Positions 53,824 to 61,691 of a stretch of DNA of 64,000 bases are shown piece by piece. Numbering within the stretch: the first letter of the stretch is position 1; each line of letters starts with the position of its first letter. Source of the DNA: DASWNP01 sp036399175. Its GTDB lineage: Bacteria; Acidobacteriota; Blastocatellia; Pyrinomonadales; Pyrinomonadaceae. Made by a program: the position numbers and the translations under genes. Under the pieces are notes generated by a model. That model saw only the letters and a list, made by a program, of their open reading frames with translations, made no database searches and was not told the origin of the DNA. The stretch lies in NCBI GenBank assembly GCA_036399175.1, contig DASWNP010000053.1, forward strand, positions 9,197 through 73,196. Reading direction: 5' to 3'.

Positions 53824-55971
53824 ATGAACTCTTTCAAATCCAGACGACGTAACAGAGCATCGCTCGTCGTCCGTCGTGCGATGGCTCTCGTGTGTCTGCT
53901 CGCGCTCGCCTCGAACGCGTTTCTGACGGGCGTCGCGGGCGCGCAGGGTCAGGCGCGGAGCGAGGGGGCGTCGAAGCGTCTGAGCGAAGAGCAGCGCATC
54001 GTTCACGTCCTGAATCGTCTCGGCTTCGGAGCGCGTCCGGGCGACGTGGAGCGCGTGCGCCGGACGGGTCTGGAGCGTTACATCGAGGAGCAGCTTCGGC
54101 CTGAAAAGATTGGCGACGAAGTTGTCGAAGCGAAGCTCCGAAATTTGCCGACGCTCCAGATGACCTCCGCCGAGCTACTGTCGAAGTATCCGAATCCGGG
54201 CGGGCTCGTGCGACAGATGCAGCGTCGCGGCGAGCTTCCCGCCGAGCTTGCGGCCATCGTCGAAGCGCGTCGCAATCCCGAAGCCGCGTCGAAGACGGGT
54301 GCGACAGGGAACATATCTCGTCAGCCCGCAGGAGCTTCGCCTGACGCGCCGACAGGTCAGATGATGCCGGAGCAGAACGGCGACGCGGCGACGCCGACGA
54401 GTGCGAGCGGCGACGGCAACGCGGAGCGCAGAGAGTATCGCCGCGCCATCCTCGAATACATGCGCGAGCGCGGCTTGCAGCCGCCGCAACGCATCGTGGC
54501 CGAGCTACAGGCTTCGCGTATTCTGCGCGCGGTCTATAGCGAGCGGCAGTTGCAGGAGGTGATGGTCGATTTCTGGACGAACCATTTCAACGTCTTCGCG
54601 GGCAAAGGCGCAGACCGTTGGCTGCTGACTTCCTACGACCGCGACGTGATTCGCCCCAACGCCCTCGGGCGCTTCCGCGACCTGCTCGGCGCGACGGCCA
54701 AAAGTCCCGCGATGCTTTTCTATCTCGACAACTTTCAGAGCGTGAGCCCGAACGCCCGGCCAATGGGGGGCGGCGGCGGGCGTCGCCGCCTGATGCAGAT
54801 GTTGAATCCCGCGATGGGCGAGCGCATGAGCGCGGGCGCAGGTCGCGCTCGTCTGCGTCGAAATCAGGAGATGATGCGGCAGCAGCAGGGCGAAGCGGGT
54901 CAGCAGGCGGGTCAGATGTCAGCGCAGCAACAGGCGCGTCCGCCGCAGCAGCAACGTAGGCGTCGCGGTATCAACGAAAACTACGCGCGCGAGTTGATGG
55001 AGCTGCACACGCTCGGCGTCGAGGGCGGCTACACGCAGAGGGACGTGCAGGAGGTGGCGCGAGCCTTCACCGGCTGGACGATTCTCAATCCGCGCGGCTA
55101 CCTCGGCGACGAAACGGCGGCGCAGTTTCACTTCAACCCGCGCCTGCACGACGACGGCGAAAAGCTCGTGCTCGGCCAACGGATTCCCTCCGGCGGCGGC
55201 GCGCGCGACGGCGAGGTAGTTCTCGACCTCCTCGCGCGCCATCCCTCGACCGCGCGCTTTATCGCCACGAAACTCGCGCGCCGCTTCGTCATGGACGACC
55301 CGCCGCCCGCCCTCGTCGAGCGCGTCGCCTCGGCTTTCACCAAGTCCGACGGCGACATACGCGAGACGCTTCGCGCCCTCTTCGCTTCGCCCGAGTTCAA
55401 CTCGGCTGAGGCTCGCCGCGCCAAAATCAAGACGCCATTCGAGCTGGCCGTGAGTGCCATCCGCGCGCTCGGCGCAGAGACCAACGGCTCGCCGCAGCTT
55501 CACCAGTGGATTGCGCGCATGGGCGAGCCGCTCTACCAGTATCAAGCGCCGACCGGCTATCCCGACCGCGCGGAGGCTTGGGTCAACACGGGCGCGCTGC
55601 TCGAACGACTCAACTTCGCCCTCGCGCTCGCCGCCAATCGCATTCCCGGCACGCGCGTCGAGCTTTCGCGCTTCGTCGGAGAAGAAACGAACGCGTCGAG
55701 CCGCGCCGCAGGTCAGGAGCGCATCGTAGAGCTTTTCCTCGAACGAATCCTACAGGGCGACGTGTCGGCGAAGACCAGAGAAGCACTGCTTCGCCAACTT
55801 GGCGAACAGGCAAACGCGCCCCTTCCGACCAACGCGTCAGACACGAACGGGCGCAACACGACGACACAAACTCGCCGACGCGACCAGCGCGCGACGGGCG
55901 CCCTCGGCAATCCCGAAGTCGCACGCATCGCCGCCCTCGTCCTCGGCACGCCGGAATTTCAAAGACAGTAA
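53824..55971 (+). CDS. DUF1800 family protein, exported
   Basis: A 715-residue protein with a signal peptide (about 16-40) and the DUF1800 landmarks HVLNRLGFGARPGDVERV (59-76), VDFWTNHFNVFAGK and INENYARELMELHTLGVEGGYTQRDVQEVARAFTGW. Two low-complexity insertions are present: Ala/Thr/Gly-rich at about 150-200 and Gln/Arg/Met-rich at about 325-382. The family is exported, of unknown function, and almost always encoded beside a DUF1501 gene, as here. The stop codon is formed by the first unit of the following heptamer repeat. Confidence 0.9.
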   Translation: MNSFKSRRRNRASLVVRRAMALVCLLALASNAFLTGVAGAQGQARSEGASKRLSEEQRIVHVLNRLGFGARPGDVERVRRTGLERYIEEQLRPEKIGDEVVEAKLRNLPTLQMTSAELLSKYPNPGGLVRQMQRRGELPAELAAIVEARRNPEAASKTGATGNISRQPAGASPDAPTGQMMPEQNGDAATPTSASGDGNAERREYRRAILEYMRERGLQPPQRIVAELQASRILRAVYSERQLQEVMVDFWTNHFNVFAGKGADRWLLTSYDRDVIRPNALGRFRDLLGATAKSPAMLFYLDNFQSVSPNARPMGGGGGRRRLMQMLNPAMGERMSAGAGRARLRRNQEMMRQQQGEAGQQAGQMSAQQQARPPQQQRRRRGINENYARELMELHTLGVEGGYTQRDVQEVARAFTGWTILNPRGYLGDETAAQFHFNPRLHDDGEKLVLGQRIPSGGGARDGEVVLDLLARHPSTARFIATKLARRFVMDDPPPALVERVASAFTKSDGDIRETLRALFASPEFNSAEARRAKIKTPFELAVSAIRALGAETNGSPQLHQWIARMGEPLYQYQAPTGYPDRAEAWVNTGALLERLNFALALAANRIPGTRVELSRFVGEETNASSRAAGQERIVELFLERILQGDVSAKTREALLRQLGEQANAPLPTNASDTNGRNTTTQTRRRDQRATGALGNPEVARIAALVLGTPEFQRQ

Positions 55972-56116
55972 ATCGTAAATCGTGAATCGTAAATCGTGAA
56001 TAGAAAGAACTGGTGAATGGTAAATCGTCAACGGTGAATAGCAAGAACAGGTTTTAACTATTTACGATTTACGATTCACGATTTACGAGCTTTTTACGAT
56101 TCACGATTTACCAGCT
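55969..56116. repeat. Heptamer-repeat inverted pair (words AAATCGT, GAATCGT)
   Basis: The left arm from 55969 alternates AAATCGT and GAATCGT. The complement (ACGATTT, ACGATTC) follows at 56056-56087 and again at 56096-56112. It fills the whole gap between the DUF1800 and DUF1501 genes. The DUF1800 stop is part of it. Confidence 0.88.
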
Positions 56117-56130
56117 TTTGGAGTTGAGTT

Positions 56131-57414
56131 ATGAATCGAAGATTTTTTCTCAAGTCGGGTGGGATCGCGTTGGCGAGCTTCGCGTTGACGCAGGGTACGC
56201 CGTCGTTTCTTGAGCGGGCGGTGATGGCTCAGGCGGCGGGCACGGGAGCGCGAGCCGGTGGGCGTCGGAAGACGTTGATTGCCATCTTCCAGCGCGGGGC
56301 GGTCGATGGCCTCAATATGGTCGTGCCCTACGGCGAGAGCGAGTATTACGCTTTGCGTCCGAGCCTCGCCATTGCGCGGCCGGGCAGAGGCGCGGCCGGT
56401 GAGTCGGCCATCGACCTCGACGGCTTCTTCGGACTCCACCCGTCGCTCGCGCCCTTCAAGTCGCTTTGGGACGCGAAGCGCTTGGCGATTGTCGAGGCCG
56501 TCGGCTCGCCCGCCAACACTCGCTCACACTTCGACGCGCAGGACTACATGGAATCCGGCACGCCGGACAGGAAGTCCACCGAAGACGGCTGGCTCAATCG
56601 TTACCTGCAAGCCGCCGCTTCTGGCGCGAAGGCGTCGCCCTTCCGCGCCGTCTCCATGACGCAGAATCTTCCGCGCGCCATGCAGGGACGCGCCGCCACG
56701 CTCGCCATCTCAAACCTCGCCGATTTCAACATTCGCGCCGGGCAGTCTTCTCAGCGCGTGCAGGGCGGCTTCGAGGACATCTACGAGCAGAGCGCGGGCG
56801 ACCTGTTGCGCGGCACGGGCAAGGAGACCTTCGAGGCGGTCAACTATCTGAAGCGAGTCAACCCCGCGCAGTACCGCCCCGAAAACGGCGCGCAGTATCC
56901 GCAGGGACGCTTCGGCCAGTCGCTGCTGCAAATCGCGCAGCTCGTCAAGGCGGGCGTCGGCCTCGAAATCGCTTTCGCCGAGATGGGCGGCTGGGACACG
57001 CACGTCAATCAGGGCGCGGCGCGCGGCCAGCTCGCCAATCTGCTGCAACAGTTCTCCGCAGGCATCGCCGCGCTCACCACAGACCTCGGCGCGGAGCGCA
57101 TGCAGGACGTTCTGATTCTCTCGATGTCCGAGTTCGGTCGGACGGCGCGCGAGAACGGAAGCCGGGGCACGGATCACGGCCACGCCAACGCCATGTTCGT
57201 CGTCGGCGGCGAGGTGAGAGGCGGGAAAGTTTACGGCGAATGGCCGGGGCTCACGAGCGATAAGCTCTACGAAGGACGCGACCTCGCGCTCACGACAGAC
57301 TTCCGCGACCTCTTCGCCGAAGTCGCGCAGAAACATCTCGGCCAGGTTCGCCTTCAGACGCTCTTTCCCGGCCACACCTTCAACCCCTCGAAGCTTCGCG
57401 GCCTCGTCGGCTAA
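56131..57414 (+). CDS. DUF1501 family protein, Tat-exported
   Basis: The 427-residue protein begins with a twin-arginine signal (NRRFFLKSGGIALASFAL, 2-19). The sulfatase-like alpha/beta fold shows FQRGAVDGLNMVVPYG (50-65), the DAQDYMESGTPDR region, AEMGGWDTHVNQG and FGRTARENGSRGTDHGHANAMFVVGG, all DUF1501 hallmarks including the conserved Asp-His pair. The function is unknown. Pairing with DUF1800 suggests a joint role in the periplasm, perhaps on carbohydrate or sulfated substrates (inference). Confidence 0.92.
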   Translation: MNRRFFLKSGGIALASFALTQGTPSFLERAVMAQAAGTGARAGGRRKTLIAIFQRGAVDGLNMVVPYGESEYYALRPSLAIARPGRGAAGESAIDLDGFFGLHPSLAPFKSLWDAKRLAIVEAVGSPANTRSHFDAQDYMESGTPDRKSTEDGWLNRYLQAAASGAKASPFRAVSMTQNLPRAMQGRAATLAISNLADFNIRAGQSSQRVQGGFEDIYEQSAGDLLRGTGKETFEAVNYLKRVNPAQYRPENGAQYPQGRFGQSLLQIAQLVKAGVGLEIAFAEMGGWDTHVNQGAARGQLANLLQQFSAGIAALTTDLGAERMQDVLILSMSEFGRTARENGSRGTDHGHANAMFVVGGEVRGGKVYGEWPGLTSDKLYEGRDLALTTDFRDLFAEVAQKHLGQVRLQTLFPGHTFNPSKLRGLVG

Positions 57415-57433
57415 ACATTCAGAGCATGAAACC

Positions 57434-57472
57434 GAAGAAGGCTGACGTTCTACTCGAACGTCAGCCTTCTTC
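57434..57472. terminator. Bidirectional Rho-independent terminator
   Basis: A perfect 16-bp stem (57434-57449 and 57457-57472) with a 7-nt loop lies between the convergent DUF1501 and DUF11-domain genes. The stem ends are A/T-rich on both sides (GAAGAAGG/CCTTCTTC). Confidence 0.85.
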
Positions 57473-57520
57473 TTTGGCGATGAAACGGCCAAACGGGTGA
57501 GTCGCCTTGCCCGCTTGCGG

Positions 57521-58420
57521 CTAGCGCGGCTCTCCGGGGGGCGGCTCCGGGTTGTCGTTAGGAATCGAGACGGTCGATTCCATGTAGGTCGTGTTGGAGG
57601 TTTTGTCCCTCTCTTCCGTCAGGGTTGTGACCTGCGCGTTGCTGCCGCAGACCGTGCCATCTCTGAGGTCGGGATTGACCTGATAATAAAAGACGAAGGT
57701 CGCCTCTTCGTCGAGCCTCATGCCCTTCGTGCGGCAGACGCTTCGACCTGTCTCGCCCTGCGCGGGAGTCGTACACTCGAAGAAGCCGCCCGACGCCTGC
57801 TTGAGCGCGACGAAAATCATGTTGGTCGGAACTTCGTCCATAAACTCGATGGAGGTGGCCGTGTCCGGGCCTGCGTTGCGGATGGTCAGCTTATATTCGA
57901 CCCTGTCTCCGGGGAGGACAATCTGCGGGCCGGATTTACCTATCGTCATGTCGGCGAGGCGAATGTTGAGGTTGCGGACGATGAACCTTCCGCCCGCCTC
58001 GCCTTCGCCGCGCGAGTTGATGGTTTTAATGTACCACGTGCCGACCTGTGCGAACTGGCCGCTCGTGGGGATGATGTATCTGTCGTTTTGCGGGTCTGCC
58101 TTGATGCCCGTCGTATCGACGACGTTGTTGTCAGGCGAAATCCACTGAAAACGTCTGTAGTTGGGTTCTGTCCCGGGAGTCAGAGGAAAGTTTCCGGCCT
58201 GGACGCAGACCGTCTCGCCGAGACTGAAGACCGACTTCGGCGTGACGCAATCAGAGGCGTAGACGTTGATGTACTCGTAGCCGCCCTGAAGCATGTTGGC
58301 CGCCCGCGCAGTTTCGAGACAGAAGGGCAGGGCGGCGAGCGCGGCGCAGAGCGAGGCGACGACGACTGTGAGAGAGATGATGAGTCTTCTTGAGAGTGGC
58401 AAGCTGGCTGTGCGAGACAT
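57521..58420 (-). CDS. Exported DUF11-domain protein
   Basis: The 299-residue protein from the ATG at 58420 (GGAG 11 nt upstream; an earlier ATG at 58435 is possible) has a signal sequence (about 10-41). A domain of two-strand units follows (about 42-150, with YEYINVYASDC and GTWYIKTINSRGEG), then a DUF11 repeat (about 150-260: MTIGKSGPQIVLPGDRVEYKLTIRNAGPDTATSIEFMDEVP), typical of surface proteins. It ends in a proline-rich tail without an obvious sorting signal. No enzyme activity is indicated. Confidence 0.8.
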   Translation of the reverse strand: MSRTASLPLSRRLIISLTVVVASLCAALAALPFCLETARAANMLQGGYEYINVYASDCVTPKSVFSLGETVCVQAGNFPLTPGTEPNYRRFQWISPDNNVVDTTGIKADPQNDRYIIPTSGQFAQVGTWYIKTINSRGEGEAGGRFIVRNLNIRLADMTIGKSGPQIVLPGDRVEYKLTIRNAGPDTATSIEFMDEVPTNMIFVALKQASGGFFECTTPAQGETGRSVCRTKGMRLDEEATFVFYYQVNPDLRDGTVCGSNAQVTTLTEERDKTSNTTYMESTVSIPNDNPEPPPGEPR

Positions 58421-58435
58421 TTCTTTAATCTCCAT

Positions 58436-58918
58436 TCAAAAAGCGGTGGAAAACATCAAGCGAGTTGCTCGAACGACTGTTAGCGGGAAGCAGTCACCGG
58501 AGGAAAATCCAGAGGGTGACGTTTGTGGAGGGGCGAATCCTAACCTCGTTGCAGTTCGAGAGTCAAGGCGATAGAACGAAAAGCTCTGTGCGCCCGACGT
58601 GCCCGCAAGCAAAGGGAAGTTAAAGCCCCATCGCTTCAAACAGCGTCGCCCCTCGGCTCATGCAGGGCTGCTCCTCTAAGTTGGAGCACGCAGAGAGCGC
58701 ATGCTAATATCCTTTCTGTTTATTCCCCCGAAGATACGGTTTGAGGTGCGGGAGCGTGTCGGCGCGACGGCGGGTAGGTCGCCTGCTCGACCCTGTCCGG
58801 CACTAAATTGAAGAGTCGCTGCAAGGGTTGGGACGTTTCCGCACCGCCTCGTTTGCCATCAATTTTGGGGGCACGTTTTACCACATCAGGAGAGCAGAAA
58901 GGGGCTTGAGAAAGAGAG
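58436..58918. other. Gene-free divergent region
   Basis: About 480 bp between the divergent DUF11 and BaeRF genes. A 67-codon minus frame at 58436-58639 has no support. Promoters for both genes should be here. No repeats or RNA gene were seen. Confidence 0.4.
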
Positions 58919-60085
58919 ATGTCAGCAAGTGAGAGAGGCTTATCGCTCAGTCAGTTAATGGATCGCCTGGCGGCGTTTGAGACAACGGAGCTGCCCGTCA
59001 TCAGTCTTTACCTGAACATGCAGGCCGACCAGCACGGCCAGCAGAATTACGAACGCTTTCTGCGAAAAGAGTTCCGCGAGCGGGCACGCACCTACGCCGC
59101 GCACACGCCCGAGCGCGAAAGCTTCGACCGCGATGTCGAGCGCATCAACGCCTATCTCGCCGACGAGACGCGCCCCTCGGCCAACGGCGTCGCCATCTTC
59201 GCCTGCGCCGGAGCGAACGACTTCTTCGAGGCCGTGCAGCTCGACGCGCCCATCGAGCATCATCGCCTCTACATCTACAACCAGCCGCATCTCTACCCGC
59301 TCGCGCGCATCATGGATCAGTTCCCGCGCTACGTCGCGCTCGTCGCCGACACAAACCGCGCCCGCATCGTCGTCTTCGGTCGCGGCACGGCCATCAACAC
59401 GGAGGAGATACAGAACGTCAAAATTAACCGGCACAAGGCGGGCGGCTGGTCGCAGATGCGTTTCCAGCGCCACGCAGACAATTATCACCTGCATCACGCG
59501 AAGGAATTGGTCGAGACGCTTGAGCGCATCGTCGCCGAAGAGCGCGCAGAGCACGTCGTCCTCGCGGGCGACGAGGTGATTATTCCCGTCCTGCGCGAGC
59601 AGTTGCCGAAGGCGCTCGCAGAGAAGGTCATCGACATCGTGAGTCTCGACATCAACGCGCCCGAGCACGAAATCTTCGACGCCACGATGGAATCGTTGCG
59701 CGAGCACGACGCACAGACTGACGCAGAGAAGGTCGAGCGAGTGATAAACGCCTATCGTTCGGGCGGGCTCGGCGTCGTCGGCGCGACGGCCACGCTCGAA
59801 GCCCTCACGATGGGACAGGTCGATGAGCTGCTGCTCACGGCCTCGATGCAGGAGATAAAAGCTCTGGAAGAGGACATCTCGGAGCTTGACGTAGTTATCA
59901 CCGGCGAGCCCGTCGTCGCCGGAACCGACGGCGCTGTCCAAAACCTCGAAACACCCTCCGTCGTCATGGCCGACGAACTCGTCACGCGCGCCCAGCAGAC
60001 CGCCGCCCGCGTCACCTTCATCGAAGACCCGGAACTGCTGGCAAACTTCGGCGGCGTCGGCGCGCTCCTGCGCTATCGCATCTGA
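58919..60085 (+). CDS. Vms1/BaeRF-type eRF1-like protein (possible peptidyl-tRNA hydrolase)
   Basis: The 388-residue cytoplasmic protein has an N-terminal alpha/beta part (1-170, ELPVISLYLNMQ, YVALVADTNRARIVVFG) and a central motif GGWSQMRFQRH (175-185), the counterpart of the GGxxxxRFxR loop of Vms1, whose glutamine acts like the eRF1 GGQ. This is followed by an L7Ae-like C-terminal half (AEHVVLAGDEVIIPVLREQLP, VDELLLTA). Bacterial relatives (BaeRF families) are predicted ribosome-associated release or rescue factors. The conserved Gln179 fits such activity, but no biochemical proof can be drawn from sequence. The gene stands 50 bp before hicB. Confidence 0.8.
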   Translation: MSASERGLSLSQLMDRLAAFETTELPVISLYLNMQADQHGQQNYERFLRKEFRERARTYAAHTPERESFDRDVERINAYLADETRPSANGVAIFACAGANDFFEAVQLDAPIEHHRLYIYNQPHLYPLARIMDQFPRYVALVADTNRARIVVFGRGTAINTEEIQNVKINRHKAGGWSQMRFQRHADNYHLHHAKELVETLERIVAEERAEHVVLAGDEVIIPVLREQLPKALAEKVIDIVSLDINAPEHEIFDATMESLREHDAQTDAEKVERVINAYRSGGLGVVGATATLEALTMGQVDELLLTASMQEIKALEEDISELDVVITGEPVVAGTDGAVQNLETPSVVMADELVTRAQQTAARVTFIEDPELLANFGGVGALLRYRI

Positions 60086-60135
60086 AGCGAGTTGCGGTGT
60101 GAGAGAGAGCTATAAGACTAAGGAGAAGACCGTAG

Positions 60136-60345
60136 ATGATTAGACGAGTCATTCTGTATCCGGGTGAGGACGGATACGTGGTCGCCGAAGTCCCAAGCTT
60201 GCCGGGCTGCATCAGCCAGGGTCGAACTCGTGAAGATGCGCTGAAAAATATACGTGAGGCCATCGCCCTGCATGAAGAAGTGTTACGCGAGCGCGGCGAG
60301 CCTGTGCCGGACGACCGTGTCGAGATGGTAGAGGTCGCCGCGTGA
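60136..60345 (+). CDS. hicB: HicB-like antitoxin (type II toxin-antitoxin)
   Basis: The 69-residue protein has the partial RNase-H-like HicB fold: VILYPGEDGYVVAEVPSLPGCISQGRTREDALKNIREAI (about 5-43). It lacks a separate DNA-binding domain, as in the short HicB form. It neutralises HicA mRNA interferase by direct binding. The antitoxin-first order and 4-bp overlap (GTGA) with the toxin frame are as seen in many hicBA loci. Since the toxin frame is broken, the antitoxin may now be dispensable. Confidence 0.88.
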   Translation: MIRRVILYPGEDGYVVAEVPSLPGCISQGRTREDALKNIREAIALHEEVLRERGEPVPDDRVEMVEVAA

Positions 60346-60564
60346 GCAAATTGCCGGTTATCTCCGGCGCGCAATGTGTGAAGGCGCTTGAGAAAGCCGG
60401 GTTCGTCATCTACAGGCAGCGCGGCAGCCATATAACGATGATACGACAGACGCCGCCCGCGCAGACCACCGTCCCGATTCACAAGGAACTCGACCGGGGA
60501 ACACTCGCGCGCCATCATCCGTCAAGCAGGACTGAGCGCAGACGAGTTCGTCGCGCTACTGTGA
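60342..60564 (+). pseudogene. hicA: HicA toxin, frameshifted near its C-terminus
   Basis: From the GTG at 60342 the frame encodes a HicA start (LPVISGAQCVKALEKAGF) and the catalytic GSH in RQRGSHITMIRQ, continuing to DRGTLAR. At 60507-60513 an extra base puts the normal ending, IIRQAGLSADEFVALL followed by TGA at 60564, into the next frame. Without that base the gene would encode 73 residues, the normal HicA length. As read, the product runs to 60599 with an unrelated 29-residue tail. The break removes the last helix but leaves the catalytic His. Either an inactivating mutation, a sequencing error, or less likely programmed slippage. Confidence 0.82.
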
Positions 60565-60703
60565 GTTATCCCATGAAACAGTCGCCGCGCGCCGAATAGT
60601 AGCTGTCGAATCCAGCCTCAAAGACGAAAAAAACCGTCTTGAAGGCAGCCCGCAATCCGTTCAAATCAAAATCGAACAACTCAAAATCCACCACCGTCAA
60701 CAC

Positions 60704-60840
60704 GAAGACGATACGCGACGTATGAAAAACGGCTCGTCGAGAGTGAAAAACTACCGGCAGAGCACGAAAGATGGTCTGCGCAGCGCGAAACATGGCTGCG
60801 CAACGTGAAAGGTGGCTGCGCAGGGTGAAAAATGACCTGT
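60704..60840. repeat. Array of seven degenerate 20-21-bp direct repeats
   Basis: GAAR cores start at 60704, 60724, 60745, 60766, 60787, 60807 and 60827, each followed by a T/CGGCT-rich and then GCGCA-rich part in the better copies. The period of two helical turns between the broken toxin gene and birA suggests a protein-binding array. A decayed coding repeat on the minus strand is the alternative. Confidence 0.7.
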
Positions 60841-60870
60841 CTTGAGAAAAAGGGTTGAGAGTTCGGCTGT

Positions 60871-61626
60871 ATGAGCTTGAAACGATTGCAACCGACAATC
60901 TTTCACTTCGATTCGCTGCCTTCGACCAACACGGAGACGGCGCGACAGGCTGCGCAGGGCGCGGCCGAGGGGCTGTGCATCGTGGCGCGCGAGCAGACGC
61001 GGGGGCGCGGGCGGCGCGAGCGCATGTGGGCGTCGCCGAAGGATGCGGGACTCTATTTCAGTATCGTTTTGCGCCCGCGTCTGGAAGCCGGGAGGTGGCC
61101 GCTTCTGACGCTGGCGGCGGCGCTGGCCGTCGCGGACGCGCTCAGGGAGGCTTGCGAGGTCGAGCCGGACATCAAATGGCCGAACGATATTCTGGCGCGG
61201 GGGCGAAAGCTCTGCGGCATTCTGGCCGAGACGGTCGAGACGCCTGAAGGGAGAGCCTGCGTCGTCGGCATCGGCATCAACCTTTCGCGGAAAGCTTACC
61301 CGCCGGAGTTGAAAGACTCCGCCATCTCAATCGAAGAGATAAAGGGTACGACGCCGGAGCGAGAAGCCCTGCTCGCCTCGCTCGTGCGCGCAATAGGCGA
61401 GCGCTACGCGCGTTTGCAGGATTCGGGCGGCGCCGAAGAGACCGTCCGCGAGTGGAGCGCACGCTCGTCATACGCGCAAGGTAGGCGCGTGCGCGTCGAG
61501 ACCGAGACCGAAAGCTTTGAAGGCACGACGCGCGGACTTGAAAGCGACGGCGCTTTGCGTGTAGAAACCTCGGACGGAAAAATCAGGACGCTGCACGCCG
61601 GAGATGTCTCTGCGGTCAGGGCTTGA
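60871..61626 (+). CDS. birA: Biotin--[acetyl-CoA-carboxylase] ligase
   Basis: Attaches biotin to the carboxylase carrier protein through biotinyl-AMP. The 251-residue form lacks the N-terminal DNA-binding domain of E. coli BirA, so it is an enzyme only. Visible are STNTEA-like residues (18-24), the adenylate loop EQTRGRGRRERMW (41-53), IKWPNDI (101-107), the GILAE strand (116-120) and VVGIGINL. A C-terminal SH3-like domain follows (about 205-250). The nearby birA-coaX arrangement is common in bacteria; here a glycosyltransferase lies between them. Confidence 0.94.
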   Translation: MSLKRLQPTIFHFDSLPSTNTETARQAAQGAAEGLCIVAREQTRGRGRRERMWASPKDAGLYFSIVLRPRLEAGRWPLLTLAAALAVADALREACEVEPDIKWPNDILARGRKLCGILAETVETPEGRACVVGIGINLSRKAYPPELKDSAISIEEIKGTTPEREALLASLVRAIGERYARLQDSGGAEETVREWSARSSYAQGRRVRVETETESFEGTTRGLESDGALRVETSDGKIRTLHAGDVSAVRA

Positions 61627-61691
61627 ATAAGTGAGTCGGTCGAGCATTGCTCTCAGATAGCGAGCGTGACGGCTCGCGCGGGATTGATTAG

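Noticed and set aside
58955..59941. A 328-codon minus-strand frame
   Set aside because: Antisense shadow of the Vms1/BaeRF gene; valine/arginine/aspartate-rich without any motif.
60566..60898. A 110-codon minus frame with seven-residue repeats across the 21-bp array
   Set aside because: Its periodicity is explained by the DNA repeats. There is no start signal and it overlaps the birA start. Kept as an alternative reading, not as a gene.
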